Source: Myxococcales bacterium (lineage in GTDB: Bacteria > Myxococcota > Polyangia > Nannocystales > Nannocystaceae). Taken from it: DNA of 64,000 nucleotides. How positions within the stretch are numbered: the first letter of the stretch is position 1; each line of letters starts with the position of its first letter. Of the stretch, positions 20,833 to 31,642 are shown one piece after another. A program made the position numbers and the translations under genes. The notes beneath the pieces are model-generated. The model did no database searches, had not been told where the DNA came from, and saw nothing but the letters and a program-made list of their open reading frames with translations. The stretch spans positions 1 through 64,000 of the forward strand of contig JAEUJW010000007.1 in the NCBI GenBank assembly GCA_016793465.1. The letters run 5' to 3'.

Positions 20833-21345
20833 TCAGTTGAGGAACTTGATCTCGGTGATGAGGCCGCCCTCGACCGCGATCTCGACCTCGCTCGAGGTGC
20901 CGTCGCAGTCGAGGTTGTTCTGCACGTACTTGCCGATGCGCGGGCCGCTCGTGCAGCGGATGAACGTGTGGAAGCGGACCTGCCGCTCGCCCTTGCTGAC
21001 CTGGCTGTCCGCCGGCGGGCCCCAGACCATGAACGCGGCGAACTCGTGCTGTCCGACCTTCACCTCGCCGGCCTGCACGGCGGTGCGCTCCTCGTTCGAC
21101 ATCTCCGACCACTTGGCCCACAGCCCCTTCTTCTCGAGGTACGGCTGGCGCTGGGTCTCGTCGAGGCGGAGGAACGCGGACTTGTCCTCGGTGGTCGGCA
21201 GGTTGTAATAAAATTTCCGGTCGAGGTCCGGCAATCTCTCCGGGGTCATCGCGCACGCCAGGGTGCCGCAGAGCACGAGGCCGGCGGCGAAGCGCGAGAG
21301 CGTGGAGGCGAGGAGCCGAGCAGGTCGAAGCATGCGGTGCATCAT
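20833..21345 (-). CDS. Hypothetical lipoprotein
   Basis: The 170-residue protein has a signal ending in lipobox GTLAC (LCGTLACAMTPERLPDL), then charged sequence including FLRLDETQRQPYLEKKGLW and FAAFMVWGPPADSQV, and a C-terminal strand-rich region with two cysteines. The MVWGPP step recalls GWxTD/BamE-like small envelope proteins, but no family is assigned. The ATG at 21345 is preferred over 21378 because the latter adds a non-signal tail. It is convergent with the polyferredoxin gene. Confidence 0.65.
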   Translation of the reverse strand: MMHRMLRPARLLASTLSRFAAGLVLCGTLACAMTPERLPDLDRKFYYNLPTTEDKSAFLRLDETQRQPYLEKKGLWAKWSEMSNEERTAVQAGEVKVGQHEFAAFMVWGPPADSQVSKGERQVRFHTFIRCTSGPRIGKYVQNNLDCDGTSSEVEIAVEGGLITEIKFLN

Positions 21346-21520
21346 AGGGAAGCCGTCCGTTGGTTCAAGATTCAGCACGTTGCGTGGTGGAGGAGCCTAC
21401 GATGCGTCGCCGCCGTGACCCGTGAAGCCAGGGTAAAGTCCCGGTGATCAAACCCCACCGCGGGCTCCGCCGGGTCGGGTCAGACGACCGCGCCCGATGC
21501 TCGGGAGCGAGCCGCGGACG

Positions 21521-21548
21521 TTGACATGAGGCGCCAAAATGATAGCCT
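21521..21548 (+). promoter_or_regulatory. Promoter of cdnL
   Basis: TTGACA at 21521-21526 and TAGCCT at 21543-21548, 16 bp apart, stand 51 bp before the cdnL start. The consensus -35 and the TAGnnT-like -10 resemble the pair before the H1-like gene, suggesting the same vegetative sigma factor. Confidence 0.55.
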
Positions 21549-21598
21549 GGGCGGGCTTTTTGGCTGGTTTGAGCCGGCCAGCCCCCTGAAGGCACTTC

Positions 21599-22090
21599 AT
21601 GGGCGATTTCAATATCGGTGACAAGGCCGTCTACCCCGGCCACGGCGTGGCAGAAGTCATGGGCCTGGAACGGCGAGAAATTGCCGGCTCCGCCATGGAC
21701 TTTTACGTGCTGCGGGTGCTGGAGAACGACATGAAGGTCATGGTCCCGAAGAGCAACGCCTCCGCGGTCGGCCTGCGGCGGATCGTCGGCGACGAGCAGA
21801 TCAAAGAGGTCTACGGCGTCCTCTCGCGCCGGGGAGAGAAGATCTCCACAGCCACCTGGAACCGCCGGTATCGCGAGTACATGGAGAAGATCAAGACCGG
21901 TTCCTTGCTGGAGATTGCCACGGTGCTGCGTGACCTCTGCATCCTCCGCAGCGACAAGGACCTGTCGTTCGGCGAGCGCAAGATGCTCGATACCGCACGG
22001 ACGTTGCTCGTGCAAGAGCTCGCGCTCGCCAAGGGCGTCGACCACTCCGACGTGGTCCGCGAGCTCGACGAGATGTTCCCGCTGCACTGA
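21599..22090 (+). CDS. cdnL: CarD-family transcription regulator CdnL
   Basis: CdnL binds the RNA polymerase beta subunit and stabilises open complexes at rRNA and other vegetative promoters; it is essential in Myxococcus. The 163-residue protein has the N-terminal beta-rich RNAP-interaction domain (FNIGDKAVYPGHGVAEV, VLRVLENDMKVMVP) and the C-terminal helical domain (TWNRRYREYMEKIKTGSLLE, DLSFGERKMLDTARTLLVQE). The length and these blocks match myxobacterial CdnL closely, while the DNA-hook extension of CarD is absent. It is monocistronic, with its own promoter and a downstream hairpin. Confidence 0.95.
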   Translation: MGDFNIGDKAVYPGHGVAEVMGLERREIAGSAMDFYVLRVLENDMKVMVPKSNASAVGLRRIVGDEQIKEVYGVLSRRGEKISTATWNRRYREYMEKIKTGSLLEIATVLRDLCILRSDKDLSFGERKMLDTARTLLVQELALAKGVDHSDVVRELDEMFPLH

Positions 22091-22110
22091 CTCCGGCAGA
22101 CCCTCCGGGT

Positions 22111-22137
22111 CCGCGGCCCGCTCGCTCGGGGCCGCGG
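22111..22137. terminator. Hairpin between convergent cdnL and pepA
   Basis: CCGCGGCCC (22111-22119) and GGGCCGCGG (22129-22137) form a perfect 9-bp stem with a 9-nt loop, 21 bp after the cdnL stop and 11 bp before the pepA stop. It lacks a T tract but is well placed to end transcription from both sides. Confidence 0.5.
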
Positions 22138-22147
22138 CCGCTCGTGC

Positions 22148-23617
22148 TCAGCGCAGGAACTCGAGCATCGTCGCGACCGCGAAGCCCGAGCCGCCCTCGT
22201 CGTTGACGCCGAACGGCTTGCGGACCATCGCGGGCCCGGCGATGTCGACGTGCACCCAGCGCTGGCCCTCGATGAACTCGCTGAGGAACAGGCCCGCGGT
22301 GATCGTGCCGCCCCAGCGCTCGCCGGTGTTGCGCATGTCGGCGATCGGGCTCTTCAGCTGCTCCTTCAGGGCCTCGGGCAGCGGCAGGCGCCACATGTCC
22401 TCGCCGGCGCGTTCGGCCGCGCCCATGAACTGCCCGGCGAGCTCGTCGTCGTGGGACATCAGGCCGGCGATGTGCGGGCCGAGGGCGATGATGCATGCGC
22501 CGGTCAGCGTGGCGAAGTCGAAGGTGTAGGTCGGGTTGAGCTTGCTGGCGTAGACCAGCGCGTCGGCGAGGGTGAGGCGGCCCTCGGCGTCGGTGTTGTC
22601 GATCTCCACCGTCTTGCCGTTCGACGCCGTGAGCACGTCGCCGAGCTTGTAGGCCTTGCCGTTGACCATGTTCTCGGTGGCCGCGACGATCGCGTGGACC
22701 TCGTAGGCCACGCCGAGGCGGGCCGCGCCTTCGAACGCGCAGATCACCGCGGCCGCGCCGCCCATGTCCATCTTCATGCCCATCATCGCGTCGCTCGGCT
22801 TCAGCGAGTAGCCGCCCGAGTCGAACGTCACGCCCTTGCCGATGAACACCACGCGGCCCTTGCTCTCGCCGCGCGGCTTGTACTGCAGGTGGATGAACTT
22901 CGGCGGCTGGTCGCTGCCCTGGGCGACCGCGAGGTAGCAGCCCATGCCGAGCTTCTCGCAGTCCTCGCGCTCGAGCACGGTGAGCTTCACGTCGGCCTGG
23001 CCCTTCAGGTCCTTGACGATCTCCTCCGCGAACTTCGCCAGGTAGGTCGGCGTCACCAGGTTGGCTGGCCCATTGACCAGGTCACGCGCGCGCACGACGC
23101 TGCTTGCGATCGTCTGGCCGCGCGTGGAGCCGTCGCCGTCGCCGCCCTCGCGGATCACCGTGACGCGCTGGACGGTCGCCGGTCGGCGTTTGGCCTCGGC
23201 GATGTAGCGCTCGTAGCGGTACGTGCCGAGCTCGAGCCCCTGGGCGATCAGGCTGCCGACCTGCGAGCGCAGCAGCTTGTCGCTCACCTTCAGGTCGCGG
23301 AGGTCGAGCGCGAGGTGCGTCGCGCCCACGCTGGTGCTCGCGCGCGTGGCGTCGTGGCCCAGCTTGCGCAGGCCGCCCGCGCCAAGCGCGTCCGCGCCGA
23401 CGCCGAGCAGCGTGACCGCCTGCAATTCCCCGTTGCTCTCGCGGGTGAACGCGAACTTCTCGCCGGGCCGGCCCGTGAACCGCGCCGCGACCGCTGCGCG
23501 GGCCACGGCCGCGCCGAACCGTCGTTCCACGGCGCCGCTGTCGCCGTGCACGGCGACGGCGAGCAACTGCAGGGACACGGGCGCGGCTTCCTCGGAGGTC
23601 CAGTCGATCGTCAGCAT
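22148..23617 (-). CDS. pepA: Leucyl aminopeptidase (M17)
   Basis: M17 enzymes are hexameric dizinc aminopeptidases that trim N-terminal residues. The 489-residue protein has an N-terminal macro-like domain and a catalytic domain with GKGVTFDSGGYSLKP (metal and catalytic lysine region), MKMDMGGAAAV and the signature NTDAEGRLTLADALVYA. Length and motifs are complete. PepA homologues can also bind DNA, but nothing here shows that. The ATG at 23617 opens into the AT-rich gap shared with the H1-like gene. Confidence 0.95.
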   Translation of the reverse strand: MLTIDWTSEEAAPVSLQLLAVAVHGDSGAVERRFGAAVARAAVAARFTGRPGEKFAFTRESNGELQAVTLLGVGADALGAGGLRKLGHDATRASTSVGATHLALDLRDLKVSDKLLRSQVGSLIAQGLELGTYRYERYIAEAKRRPATVQRVTVIREGGDGDGSTRGQTIASSVVRARDLVNGPANLVTPTYLAKFAEEIVKDLKGQADVKLTVLEREDCEKLGMGCYLAVAQGSDQPPKFIHLQYKPRGESKGRVVFIGKGVTFDSGGYSLKPSDAMMGMKMDMGGAAAVICAFEGAARLGVAYEVHAIVAATENMVNGKAYKLGDVLTASNGKTVEIDNTDAEGRLTLADALVYASKLNPTYTFDFATLTGACIIALGPHIAGLMSHDDELAGQFMGAAERAGEDMWRLPLPEALKEQLKSPIADMRNTGERWGGTITAGLFLSEFIEGQRWVHVDIAGPAMVRKPFGVNDEGGSGFAVATMLEFLR

Positions 23618-23804
23618 GTCAGGCCCTTGTCGCAGAAGCGGGGCTCCAGCCGCAAGCGCCAGATGTAGGATCTATAACTACCTTCGTTCACCAACCGAGC
23701 ACGAAGTGGATGTAATTACTCACGTAAATTTCGCGCGAGGCCTCAAGTGTCCTACAAAGATCTTTCACCTTCCTATAATTGAGTAAAAAAGATGTTAATT
23801 GGCG

Positions 23805-23834
23805 TTGACACTACGTGAGACTTATATGTAGCTT
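23805..23834 (+). promoter_or_regulatory. Promoter of the H1-like gene
   Basis: TTGACA at 23805-23810 and TAGCTT at 23829-23834 are 18 bp apart, ending 36 bp before the ATG. A TATAAT at 23774-23779 without a clear -35 may be an alternative. The 250-bp gap (23618-23869) is markedly A/T-rich compared with the rest of the window. Confidence 0.5.
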
Positions 23835-23869
23835 TGAGCACCGTTGCCCCTGAAGGAGGGACACCCAAC

Positions 23870-24211
23870 ATGGCGCTCGAAAACAATGATGTGACCGCTC
23901 CCGAGGCCGACAAGAAGACCTCGAAGCGCAAGGCCGGCAAGAAGGCCGGCAAGAAGAAGGCTGCCAAGAAGGCTGGTGGTGCCAAGAAGGCCGCGAAGGC
24001 CGGTGGTGCCAAGAAGACCGCGAAGAAGGCCGGTGCGAAGAAGGCCGCCAAGAAGGCGACCAAGAAGGCCGGTAAGAAGGCGGGCAAGAAGGCCGCCAAG
24101 AAGGCCGGCGGCACCAAGCGCGCCGCCAAGAAGGCCCCGAAGGCCGGTGCGAAGAAGGCCGCCAAGAAGGCCGGTGGCAAGAAGGCCGCCAAGCGTGGCA
24201 CCGCCGCGTGA
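23870..24211 (+). CDS. Histone H1-like lysine/alanine-rich DNA-binding protein
   Basis: The 113-residue protein has a short acidic start (MALENNDVTAPEADKK), then is almost entirely Lys, Ala and Gly in AAKKAGGAKK/KKAAKKA repeats, like the C-terminal domain of eukaryotic H1, Bordetella BpH1 or chlamydial Hc proteins. It likely compacts or coats DNA through its charge. The ATG at 23870 follows GGAGGG by nine bases; a TTG 36 bases upstream lacks that support. Lys is almost always AAG and Ala GCC, without A/T islands. It has its own promoter and terminator. Confidence 0.85.
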   Translation: MALENNDVTAPEADKKTSKRKAGKKAGKKKAAKKAGGAKKAAKAGGAKKTAKKAGAKKAAKKATKKAGKKAGKKAAKKAGGTKRAAKKAPKAGAKKAAKKAGGKKAAKRGTAA

Positions 24212-24280
24212 GCGACCGCGAGCGGGGTAGGGCCCTCAGGGACCCCTCGCTTCCACCCGGAAGAACCCCGTCAAGAAAAT

Positions 24281-24316
24281 CGCCGAAGGCAAGCGCCTCG
24301 GCGGTTTTCCTTTTTT
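24281..24316 (+). terminator. Intrinsic terminator of the H1-like gene
   Basis: CGCCGAAGG (24281-24289) pairs with CCTCGGCG (24296-24303 region) with one unpaired base, followed by TTTTCCTTTTTT (24305-24316). It lies 70 bp after the stop codon. This is a textbook rho-independent terminator. Confidence 0.8.
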
Positions 24317-24356
24317 GCGCTCCTCGATCCAGCGCGCGCCCGTCAGGCGTGCCGCG

Positions 24357-25166
24357 TCAAGCCCGCACGGCCTCGTCCTCGGGGTCGTCCAGCTCCAGCT
24401 CGCGCGCGAACGACCGCAGGTTCGCGTAGGCGCGCGGCCCCCCGAACAGCACGACCGGCCCCGCGGCCTCCGCGTCGTCCTCGGCCTGCTCCGCGCCCTC
24501 GAGCGCGTACGCCAGCGCCTCCGCGAGCACCCCACGCAGGCGGTCCGTCGGCCCCGCGCCGTCGACCCGCAGCCAGCGCCGCTCGAGGCTGCCCGCGAAC
24601 GGCCGCCCGGTCCCGTCGAACGCCGGCACCACCGTTTGCATGCCGAGCTTGCGCGCCAACGCCAGCGTCTGCGCCGGCTCCCACAGGCCCTCGGCCTCCC
24701 ACACCAGCTCGACGCCCTCGGCCGCCCGCGCCGTCGCGAACGCCGTCAGCCGCGCGTGCCCGACGTTGCCCGGCGTGAAGCTCGCCGGCGTGCGCAGCAC
24801 CACCCGCAGCGGCCCCTCCGCGCCCGCCAGCTCACGCGCGCAGCGCAGCGTGGTCTGCCAGGCCTCGCCGACCTCGGGCGTGTCTTGCAGGTGCCCGAAG
24901 CGCCGCGGCTCGCCGGGCAGCGCGCGCGTGCCGAGCTCACGCACGCCGTCCTCCGGCCCGTGCGTCACCAGGTGCCACGCGTACGGCACGATCGCCGCGT
25001 CCGGGTGCAGCCCGCGGATGCGCTCGGCCAGCGCCCGGGCCGCCGCGGCCCGCGGCGGGTTGACGAGCGTCGAGCGCAGCACGACCAGCGACACCGGGTC
25101 GGTCTCACGCGCGGCGGACAGGGCCTTCTCCTCTTGAATGAGTACTCCGAGCTTGGGCGTGGTCAT
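24357..25166 (-). CDS. DUF72-like protein
   Basis: The 269-residue protein has no signal or membrane segment. LRVVLRTPASFTPG near residue 125, followed by a helix, LVWEAEGLWEP, then a strand near FDGTGRPFAG, and a final VVLFGGPRAYANLRSFA step follow the DUF72 pattern (LPPSF, E.R...W, ...FNN...A..NA), a TIM-barrel family of unknown activity. The match is loose and several conserved positions differ, so the assignment is tentative. The ATG at 25166 lies 66 bp from the divergent transaldolase gene. Confidence 0.55.
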   Translation of the reverse strand: MTTPKLGVLIQEEKALSAARETDPVSLVVLRSTLVNPPRAAAARALAERIRGLHPDAAIVPYAWHLVTHGPEDGVRELGTRALPGEPRRFGHLQDTPEVGEAWQTTLRCARELAGAEGPLRVVLRTPASFTPGNVGHARLTAFATARAAEGVELVWEAEGLWEPAQTLALARKLGMQTVVPAFDGTGRPFAGSLERRWLRVDGAGPTDRLRGVLAEALAYALEGAEQAEDDAEAAGPVVLFGGPRAYANLRSFARELELDDPEDEAVRA

Positions 25167-25232
25167 GCGAGCCCGGGAAGCTAGTCCGAAAGCCCCTTCG
25201 TTGACAAGCCGCCGTGTGCTACCACCGCCGCC

Positions 25233-25892
25233 ATGAAGCTGTTCATCGACACCGCCGACGTCGCCGAGATCCGTGAAGCCGCCGCGCTGGGCCTCCTCGA
25301 CGGGGTCACGACCAACCCCTCCCTCGTCGCCGCCACCGGCCGCGCGATGCGCGAGGTGCTGGTCGAAATCTGCGACCTGGTCGAGGGCCCCGTCAGCGGC
25401 GAGGTGCTGTCGACGACCTACGACGAGATGCTGGAGGAGGCCCACGAGCTCGCGGCCATCGCCCCGAACATCGTCGTCAAGATCCCGCTCATCGCCGACG
25501 GCCTGAAGGTCGTCAAGGAGCTGACCTCCGAGGGCATCCACACCAACGTCACCCTGTGCTTCTCGCCGCTGCAGGCCGTGCTGGCGGCCAAGGCCGGGGC
25601 CACGTACATCTCCCCGTTCGTCGGCCGCCTCGACGACGTCGGCCACGACGGCATGGACGTCGTGCAGCAGATCGTCGACATCTACAACAACTACGACTTC
25701 GAGACCGAGGTCCTGGTCGCCTCGGTGCGCTCGCCGACCCACGTGCTCGAGGCCCTGCGCATGGGCGCCGACGTGGCGACCATCCCCCTCAAGATCATCC
25801 ACCAACTTATTAAACATCCGCTGACCGACGTCGGCCTCGCCAAGTTCCTCGCCGACGCCGCCAAGATCCCCCGCGCCAAGACCAAGAGCTGA
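25233..25892 (+). CDS. tal: Transaldolase / fructose-6-phosphate aldolase family protein
   Basis: The 219-residue length and [16 protein letters not shown] start define the small TalC/FSA-type transaldolase subfamily. [10 protein letters not shown] near 26, [14 protein letters not shown] near 82 with the Schiff-base lysine, [19 protein letters not shown], and [13 protein letters not shown] are all present. It transfers a dihydroxyacetone unit in the pentose phosphate pathway, or cleaves fructose 6-phosphate. The trmB gene follows after 10 bp. Confidence 0.92.
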   Translation: MKLFIDTADVAEIREAAALGLLDGVTTNPSLVAATGRAMREVLVEICDLVEGPVSGEVLSTTYDEMLEEAHELAAIAPNIVVKIPLIADGLKVVKELTSEGIHTNVTLCFSPLQAVLAAKAGATYISPFVGRLDDVGHDGMDVVQQIVDIYNNYDFETEVLVASVRSPTHVLEALRMGADVATIPLKIIHQLIKHPLTDVGLAKFLADAAKIPRAKTKS

Positions 25893-25902
25893 GCGTTCGC
25901 CC

Positions 25903-26541
25903 TTGCGAAAGATCCGCCAGCACGTCAACCCGCTCGGCGAGCAGTTCATGCACGTGCGGGCCCGACCCGCCGAGCGTCCGCCGCACCTCGCACCGGACTG
26001 CCGCGTCGAGGTCGAGCTCGGCTGCGCCGACGCCGAGTTCAGCTTCCAGCTCGCCGCGCTGCACCCCGACTGGCTGGTCGCCGGCCTCGAGATCCGCGAG
26101 CCCTGCCTCGCCCGCAACCGCGTGCGCGCGCGCGAGGAGGGCCTCGCCAACCTCGTGTTCGCCTACACCAACCTCAACGTCGACCTCGACCGGGTGTTCC
26201 CGCCGCGCAGCGTCGACCGCTTCCACCTGCTGTTCCCCGACCCGTGGTTCAAGGAGCGCCACCACAAGCGCCGCGTCATCGAGCCCGCCCTCGCCGACAC
26301 GATCGCCGAGCAGCTGCGCCCCGGCGGCGAGCTGCACGCGGCCAGCGACGTCTACGGTGTCGGCCTCGAGATCCTCGCCGTGCTCGAGGACTGCCCGCGC
26401 CTCGTCAACCTCGCCGGCGAGTGGAGCTTCTGGCGTAATAACCCGTTCGAGGCCGCCAGCCGGCGCGAGCAGACCACCCTCGCACGCGGTCAGCGGGTCT
26501 GGCGCATGCGCTTCGGCGTCGCCGGCGACTCACCGGCCTGA
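25903..26541 (+). CDS. trmB: tRNA (guanine-46-N7)-methyltransferase
   Basis: The 212-residue protein has VEVELGCADAEFSFQLA (SAM site, here GCADAEF where many relatives have GxGxGxF), VAGLEIREPCLARN, and the TrmB signature LLFPDPWFKERHHKRRVI near residue 110. Start is probably TTG at 25903 (LRKIRQHVNPLG), 10 bp after the transaldolase gene. Its last 12 bp overlap the convergent membrane-protein gene. Confidence 0.92.
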   Translation: MRKIRQHVNPLGEQFMHVRARPAERPPHLAPDCRVEVELGCADAEFSFQLAALHPDWLVAGLEIREPCLARNRVRAREEGLANLVFAYTNLNVDLDRVFPPRSVDRFHLLFPDPWFKERHHKRRVIEPALADTIAEQLRPGGELHAASDVYGVGLEILAVLEDCPRLVNLAGEWSFWRNNPFEAASRREQTTLARGQRVWRMRFGVAGDSPA

Positions 26542-27048
26542 CGGCGCGAGCGCCTCGATCTCCGGCAGCGGGAACCCGTCCTCGAGCTCGAGGCACTTCC
26601 CGACCCGCTGGACGAGCGGCCGGGCCGAGTCGGGATCTTCGGCCTCGAGCGGGGGGATCTTCTCCGCCAGCGTGTCGATGCAGCTGCAAAACGTCAGCGC
26701 CTGGCTCTTCACCGCCGAGTCGGCGCAGCGCTCGTGGTGGCGGTCGAGGGACCAGCGCAGGAACGGCAGGCGGCAGTCGAGCGCCGGGAATTCCACCGCC
26801 AGGGCGCACTCGCAGAGCTGCTCGTCGCGGGCCAGGTCGAACGCCTGCGTGCACACCGCCTGCATGTACCCGTCCTCCGCCCGCAGCCGCTGGTCGTAGT
26901 CCACCGCCGATCCGAGCAGCCCTCCGACCAGCCGCGGCAGCAGCAGCCACGCCAGCAGCGCCACGACAGGCAGCCCGAACAGGGCCCCGATGAGGAAGTC
27001 ACGGGTCCGGGACCGCGGAGGGTGATCGAGGTCGGCGAGCATCGGCAT
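26530..27048 (-). CDS. Membrane-anchored cysteine-containing hypothetical protein
   Basis: The 172-residue protein has a short N-terminal tail, one hydrophobic segment at about 17-42 (FLIGALFGLPVVALLAWLLL), and a soluble domain with CEC, CRL, CAD, CSC and CLE cysteines, probably disulfide-bonded outside the membrane. No family is recognised. The ATG at 27048 gives MPMLADLDHP; the open frame extends much further upstream, antisense to the next gene, without coding character. Confidence 0.6.
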   Translation of the reverse strand: MPMLADLDHPPRSRTRDFLIGALFGLPVVALLAWLLLPRLVGGLLGSAVDYDQRLRAEDGYMQAVCTQAFDLARDEQLCECALAVEFPALDCRLPFLRWSLDRHHERCADSAVKSQALTFCSCIDTLAEKIPPLEAEDPDSARPLVQRVGKCLELEDGFPLPEIEALAPSGR

Positions 27049-27219
27049 GGGGTTTGCCCAGTCTAACGCGGTTTTCGCGCGGTCGCTGCCTTCCGGCAGG
27101 GTAGGGGGTCGAGGTCCGATCGGCGACGGGAAGAACACCGCCTTCGCCGGGAATCCGGGGCTTGTGGACCTGTGTTGTGCATACGATACTCGGCCGAACT
27201 TCCCCCGGAAATCGGTCGC

Positions 27220-27972
27220 ATGACGGCATCGTTCCCCACTCGACGGCTCCTCAGCACTGTCCTCGCCACGACCATGGTGGCGTTGCCCTCGAACGGCGCA
27301 CTCGCGGCCCCGGCGACCACGACGCCCGCGCCGACCAGCGCCCCCGCGGCCGGCACGACCAGCACGCCGCCCGCGTCCGGCACGACCAGCCCGACGACCG
27401 GCACGCCGACGACCGGCACACCGCCAGCCGACGGCACCACCCCGCCCGTCGACGGCGCCACGCCGGACCCCAGCGCCGATCCGAACGCCGACCCCAACGC
27501 CGCTCCTGTCGACGCCGTGCCCGAGCAGACTCCGCCGCCCGAGGAGCCCAAGCCCGAGGTCGCGCCGGCGCCCGCCTCGGTCGTCCCCGAGGGCCCCGAG
27601 CGTCCGCCCGAGCCCACCGTCGGTCAGGGCAAGTACAAGGCCAAGGGCACCGGCCTGATGATCGCCGGCGGCACGCTGTTCGGCGTCGGCCTCGCCGGCG
27701 TGCTCACCACCTACTTCCTCACGCGCTGCCCCGAGGAAGACCTCGAGAACAACTTCGCCTGCAAGAACCGCCAGCACAACACGTTCGCCATCCCGGCGAC
27801 CGCCTCGCTCGCGCTGCTCGGCGCCGTGCTGTTGCTCGTCGGCGCCGGCTACCACGTCCGTTACAAGCGCTGGGAGCGCTGGACCCCCGAGGCCGCCGCC
27901 AAGAAGAAGTCCGCCCTCTCGCCCACGTTCCTGCGCGGCGGCGCCGGCCTCAGCTACACCCTCAAGTTCTGA
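27220..27972 (+). CDS. Hypothetical envelope protein with Pro/Thr-rich region and two membrane helices
   Basis: The 250-residue protein has a signal peptide (LLSTVLATTMVALPSNGALA), about 110 residues of Pro/Thr/Ala low complexity including a TTGTPTTGTPP repeat, then a conserved-looking block with two hydrophobic helices (GLMIAGGTLFGVGLAGVLTT and ATASLALLGAVLLLVGAGYH) separated by a loop with two cysteines. This two-helix arrangement is common in uncharacterised myxobacterial proteins. The ATG at 27220 sits at the signal peptide. Confidence 0.65.
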   Translation: MTASFPTRRLLSTVLATTMVALPSNGALAAPATTTPAPTSAPAAGTTSTPPASGTTSPTTGTPTTGTPPADGTTPPVDGATPDPSADPNADPNAAPVDAVPEQTPPPEEPKPEVAPAPASVVPEGPERPPEPTVGQGKYKAKGTGLMIAGGTLFGVGLAGVLTTYFLTRCPEEDLENNFACKNRQHNTFAIPATASLALLGAVLLLVGAGYHVRYKRWERWTPEAAAKKKSALSPTFLRGGAGLSYTLKF

Positions 27973-27984
27973 CGCTCCGGCGCG

Positions 27985-28377
27985 CTAGCGCTGCGAGCGG
28001 CCGAGCACCACCGCGGCGATGTCCACGAGCAAGTCGAGCTCGTGGGGCTCGGCGCGGTGGGTCATCGCGCCGAGCTTCGACTTGAGCGCGCTCTCCGGCG
28101 TCGCGCCCACGCTCGGCGCGTCGGGCAGCAGCGCCGCCAGCGACACGCCCATGCCCTCGGCGATCCGCAGCAGCGTGCGCAGCCCCGGGCTGGTGTAGTG
28201 CCCGTTCTCGAGGCGCGACACCATGTCGGTGGCGATGCCCGCCGAGCGCGCGACGGCCTGCTGCGTCAACCCGGCTTCTTCACGGACCGCGCGGATCCTC
28301 TGCCCGAGTCGGACCATGTAGCGCCGCTCGTGCTGCTCACGAGCCTGGGCGTCGGGCGGCGGTCGTTCGTCGACCAT
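27985..28377 (-). CDS. XRE-family helix-turn-helix regulator
   Basis: The 130-residue protein has an HTH_3 domain at about 22-78 (LGQRIRAVREEAGLTQQAVA, then SGIATDMVSRLENG-like turn). The C-terminal 50 residues carry no recognised sensor. The ATG at 28377 gives MVDERPPPDA; an upstream reading to 28473 runs into uvrB and is unlikely. It ends 12 bp from the convergent envelope-protein gene. Its target is unknown. Confidence 0.8.
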   Translation of the reverse strand: MVDERPPPDAQAREQHERRYMVRLGQRIRAVREEAGLTQQAVARSAGIATDMVSRLENGHYTSPGLRTLLRIAEGMGVSLAALLPDAPSVGATPESALKSKLGAMTHRAEPHELDLLVDIAAVVLGRSQR

Positions 28378-28411
28378 CGCCCGCACGATGCCACAAACCC
28401 GGGCAAAATTA

Positions 28412-30532
<2,121 letters not shown>

Positions 30533-30598
30533 GGCCGCGAAAGATAGCAGCGTGGCGCGCTTTCGCGACCCGTCCAGGCCCGGCGCCTCCTCACATGT

Positions 30599-31642
30599 TC
30601 AGTGGTCGCTCGCGTCGCCCGAGTGGGCCTTGAACACGCGAAACAGGTAGAGCAGGGCAGGGGCCAGCAGCAGCGAGCCGACCCCCAGAGTCATCAGCAT
30701 CGGCGCCAGCACCTCGCGCGGCGCGCCGCACGTCGCGATCTTCAGCCCCGGAATCGCCAGATCGGGATACTGCGCCAGCCCCCAGCCGAGCACGATCAGC
30801 GCCACCTGGGCCGCCGCCGCCGCCCGCGCCGCCGCGTACCGCCGCAGCCACAGCGACCCGATCGCCGCCACCGCCGCGACCCCCGTCGCGACATGCAACG
30901 GCCCGGCCCACGCCGAGGCCGTCAGGTCCGCCTGGATGTGCGGCGCCGACACCGAGAACGCCAGCAACGCCATCCCTCCGACCGCCACCGCCGAGACCAG
31001 CGCCCGCGCGCGAAACACCCCCGCCAGCTCGTCGTCGTCGGCCTCGTTCGCCAGATACACCGCCGCGAGGAACGCACACAGCGCCAGCGTGAACCCGCCG
31101 ACCGCCAGCGGAAACGCCGCCCACCACTCCGACACGAAGTCGGTGATCACCAGCGCCTGCCGCGGGTCCTGCCGCACGCACCCGCCCTCGACCAGCAGCG
31201 CCGGATTGACCCGCACGTGCCCGATCGCCCCGAGCGTCACCCCGAGCGTCACCGGCGTAATTAAACTCGCGACCTCGAACACCCGCCGCCAGCGCCGCGC
31301 CCCCGCCCCCGGCTTCACGTCATACGCCCTGAACGTGAACGCCGACCCGCGCAGCACGATCCCCACCAGCATCACGCACAGCGGCACGTGCAGCGCCGTG
31401 CTGACCGCCGCGTACGCCGTCGGGAAGCCGACGAACAGCAGCACCACCAGCAAGATCAGCCACACATGGTTGGCCTCCCAGATCGGCGCCAGCGTGCGCG
31501 CGATCAACCTGCGCTGATCCTCCGCCCGCGGTCCGCTCGCCAGCAGGTCCCACACCCCGCCGCCGAAGTCCGCCCCGCCGGTCAGCGTGTACAGCACCAG
31601 CGCCGCCAGCATGGTCGCCGCGACCGCGAGCTCCGGCGTCAC
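30599..31642 (-). CDS. cydB: Cytochrome bd-type quinol oxidase subunit II
   Basis: The 347-residue protein has about nine membrane segments. TGGADFGGGVWDLLA near the N-terminus, PIWEANHVWLILLVVLLFVGFPTAYA and FRARALVSA are typical CydB blocks. With CydA it forms the bd-type terminal oxidase that reduces oxygen to water at high affinity. Start is GTG at 31642, overlapping the cydA stop by 4 bp (GTGA), so expression is coupled. Confidence 0.93.
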   Translation of the reverse strand: MTPELAVAATMLAALVLYTLTGGADFGGGVWDLLASGPRAEDQRRLIARTLAPIWEANHVWLILLVVLLFVGFPTAYAAVSTALHVPLCVMLVGIVLRGSAFTFRAYDVKPGAGARRWRRVFEVASLITPVTLGVTLGAIGHVRVNPALLVEGGCVRQDPRQALVITDFVSEWWAAFPLAVGGFTLALCAFLAAVYLANEADDDELAGVFRARALVSAVAVGGMALLAFSVSAPHIQADLTASAWAGPLHVATGVAAVAAIGSLWLRRYAAARAAAAAQVALIVLGWGLAQYPDLAIPGLKIATCGAPREVLAPMLMTLGVGSLLLAPALLYLFRVFKAHSGDASDH

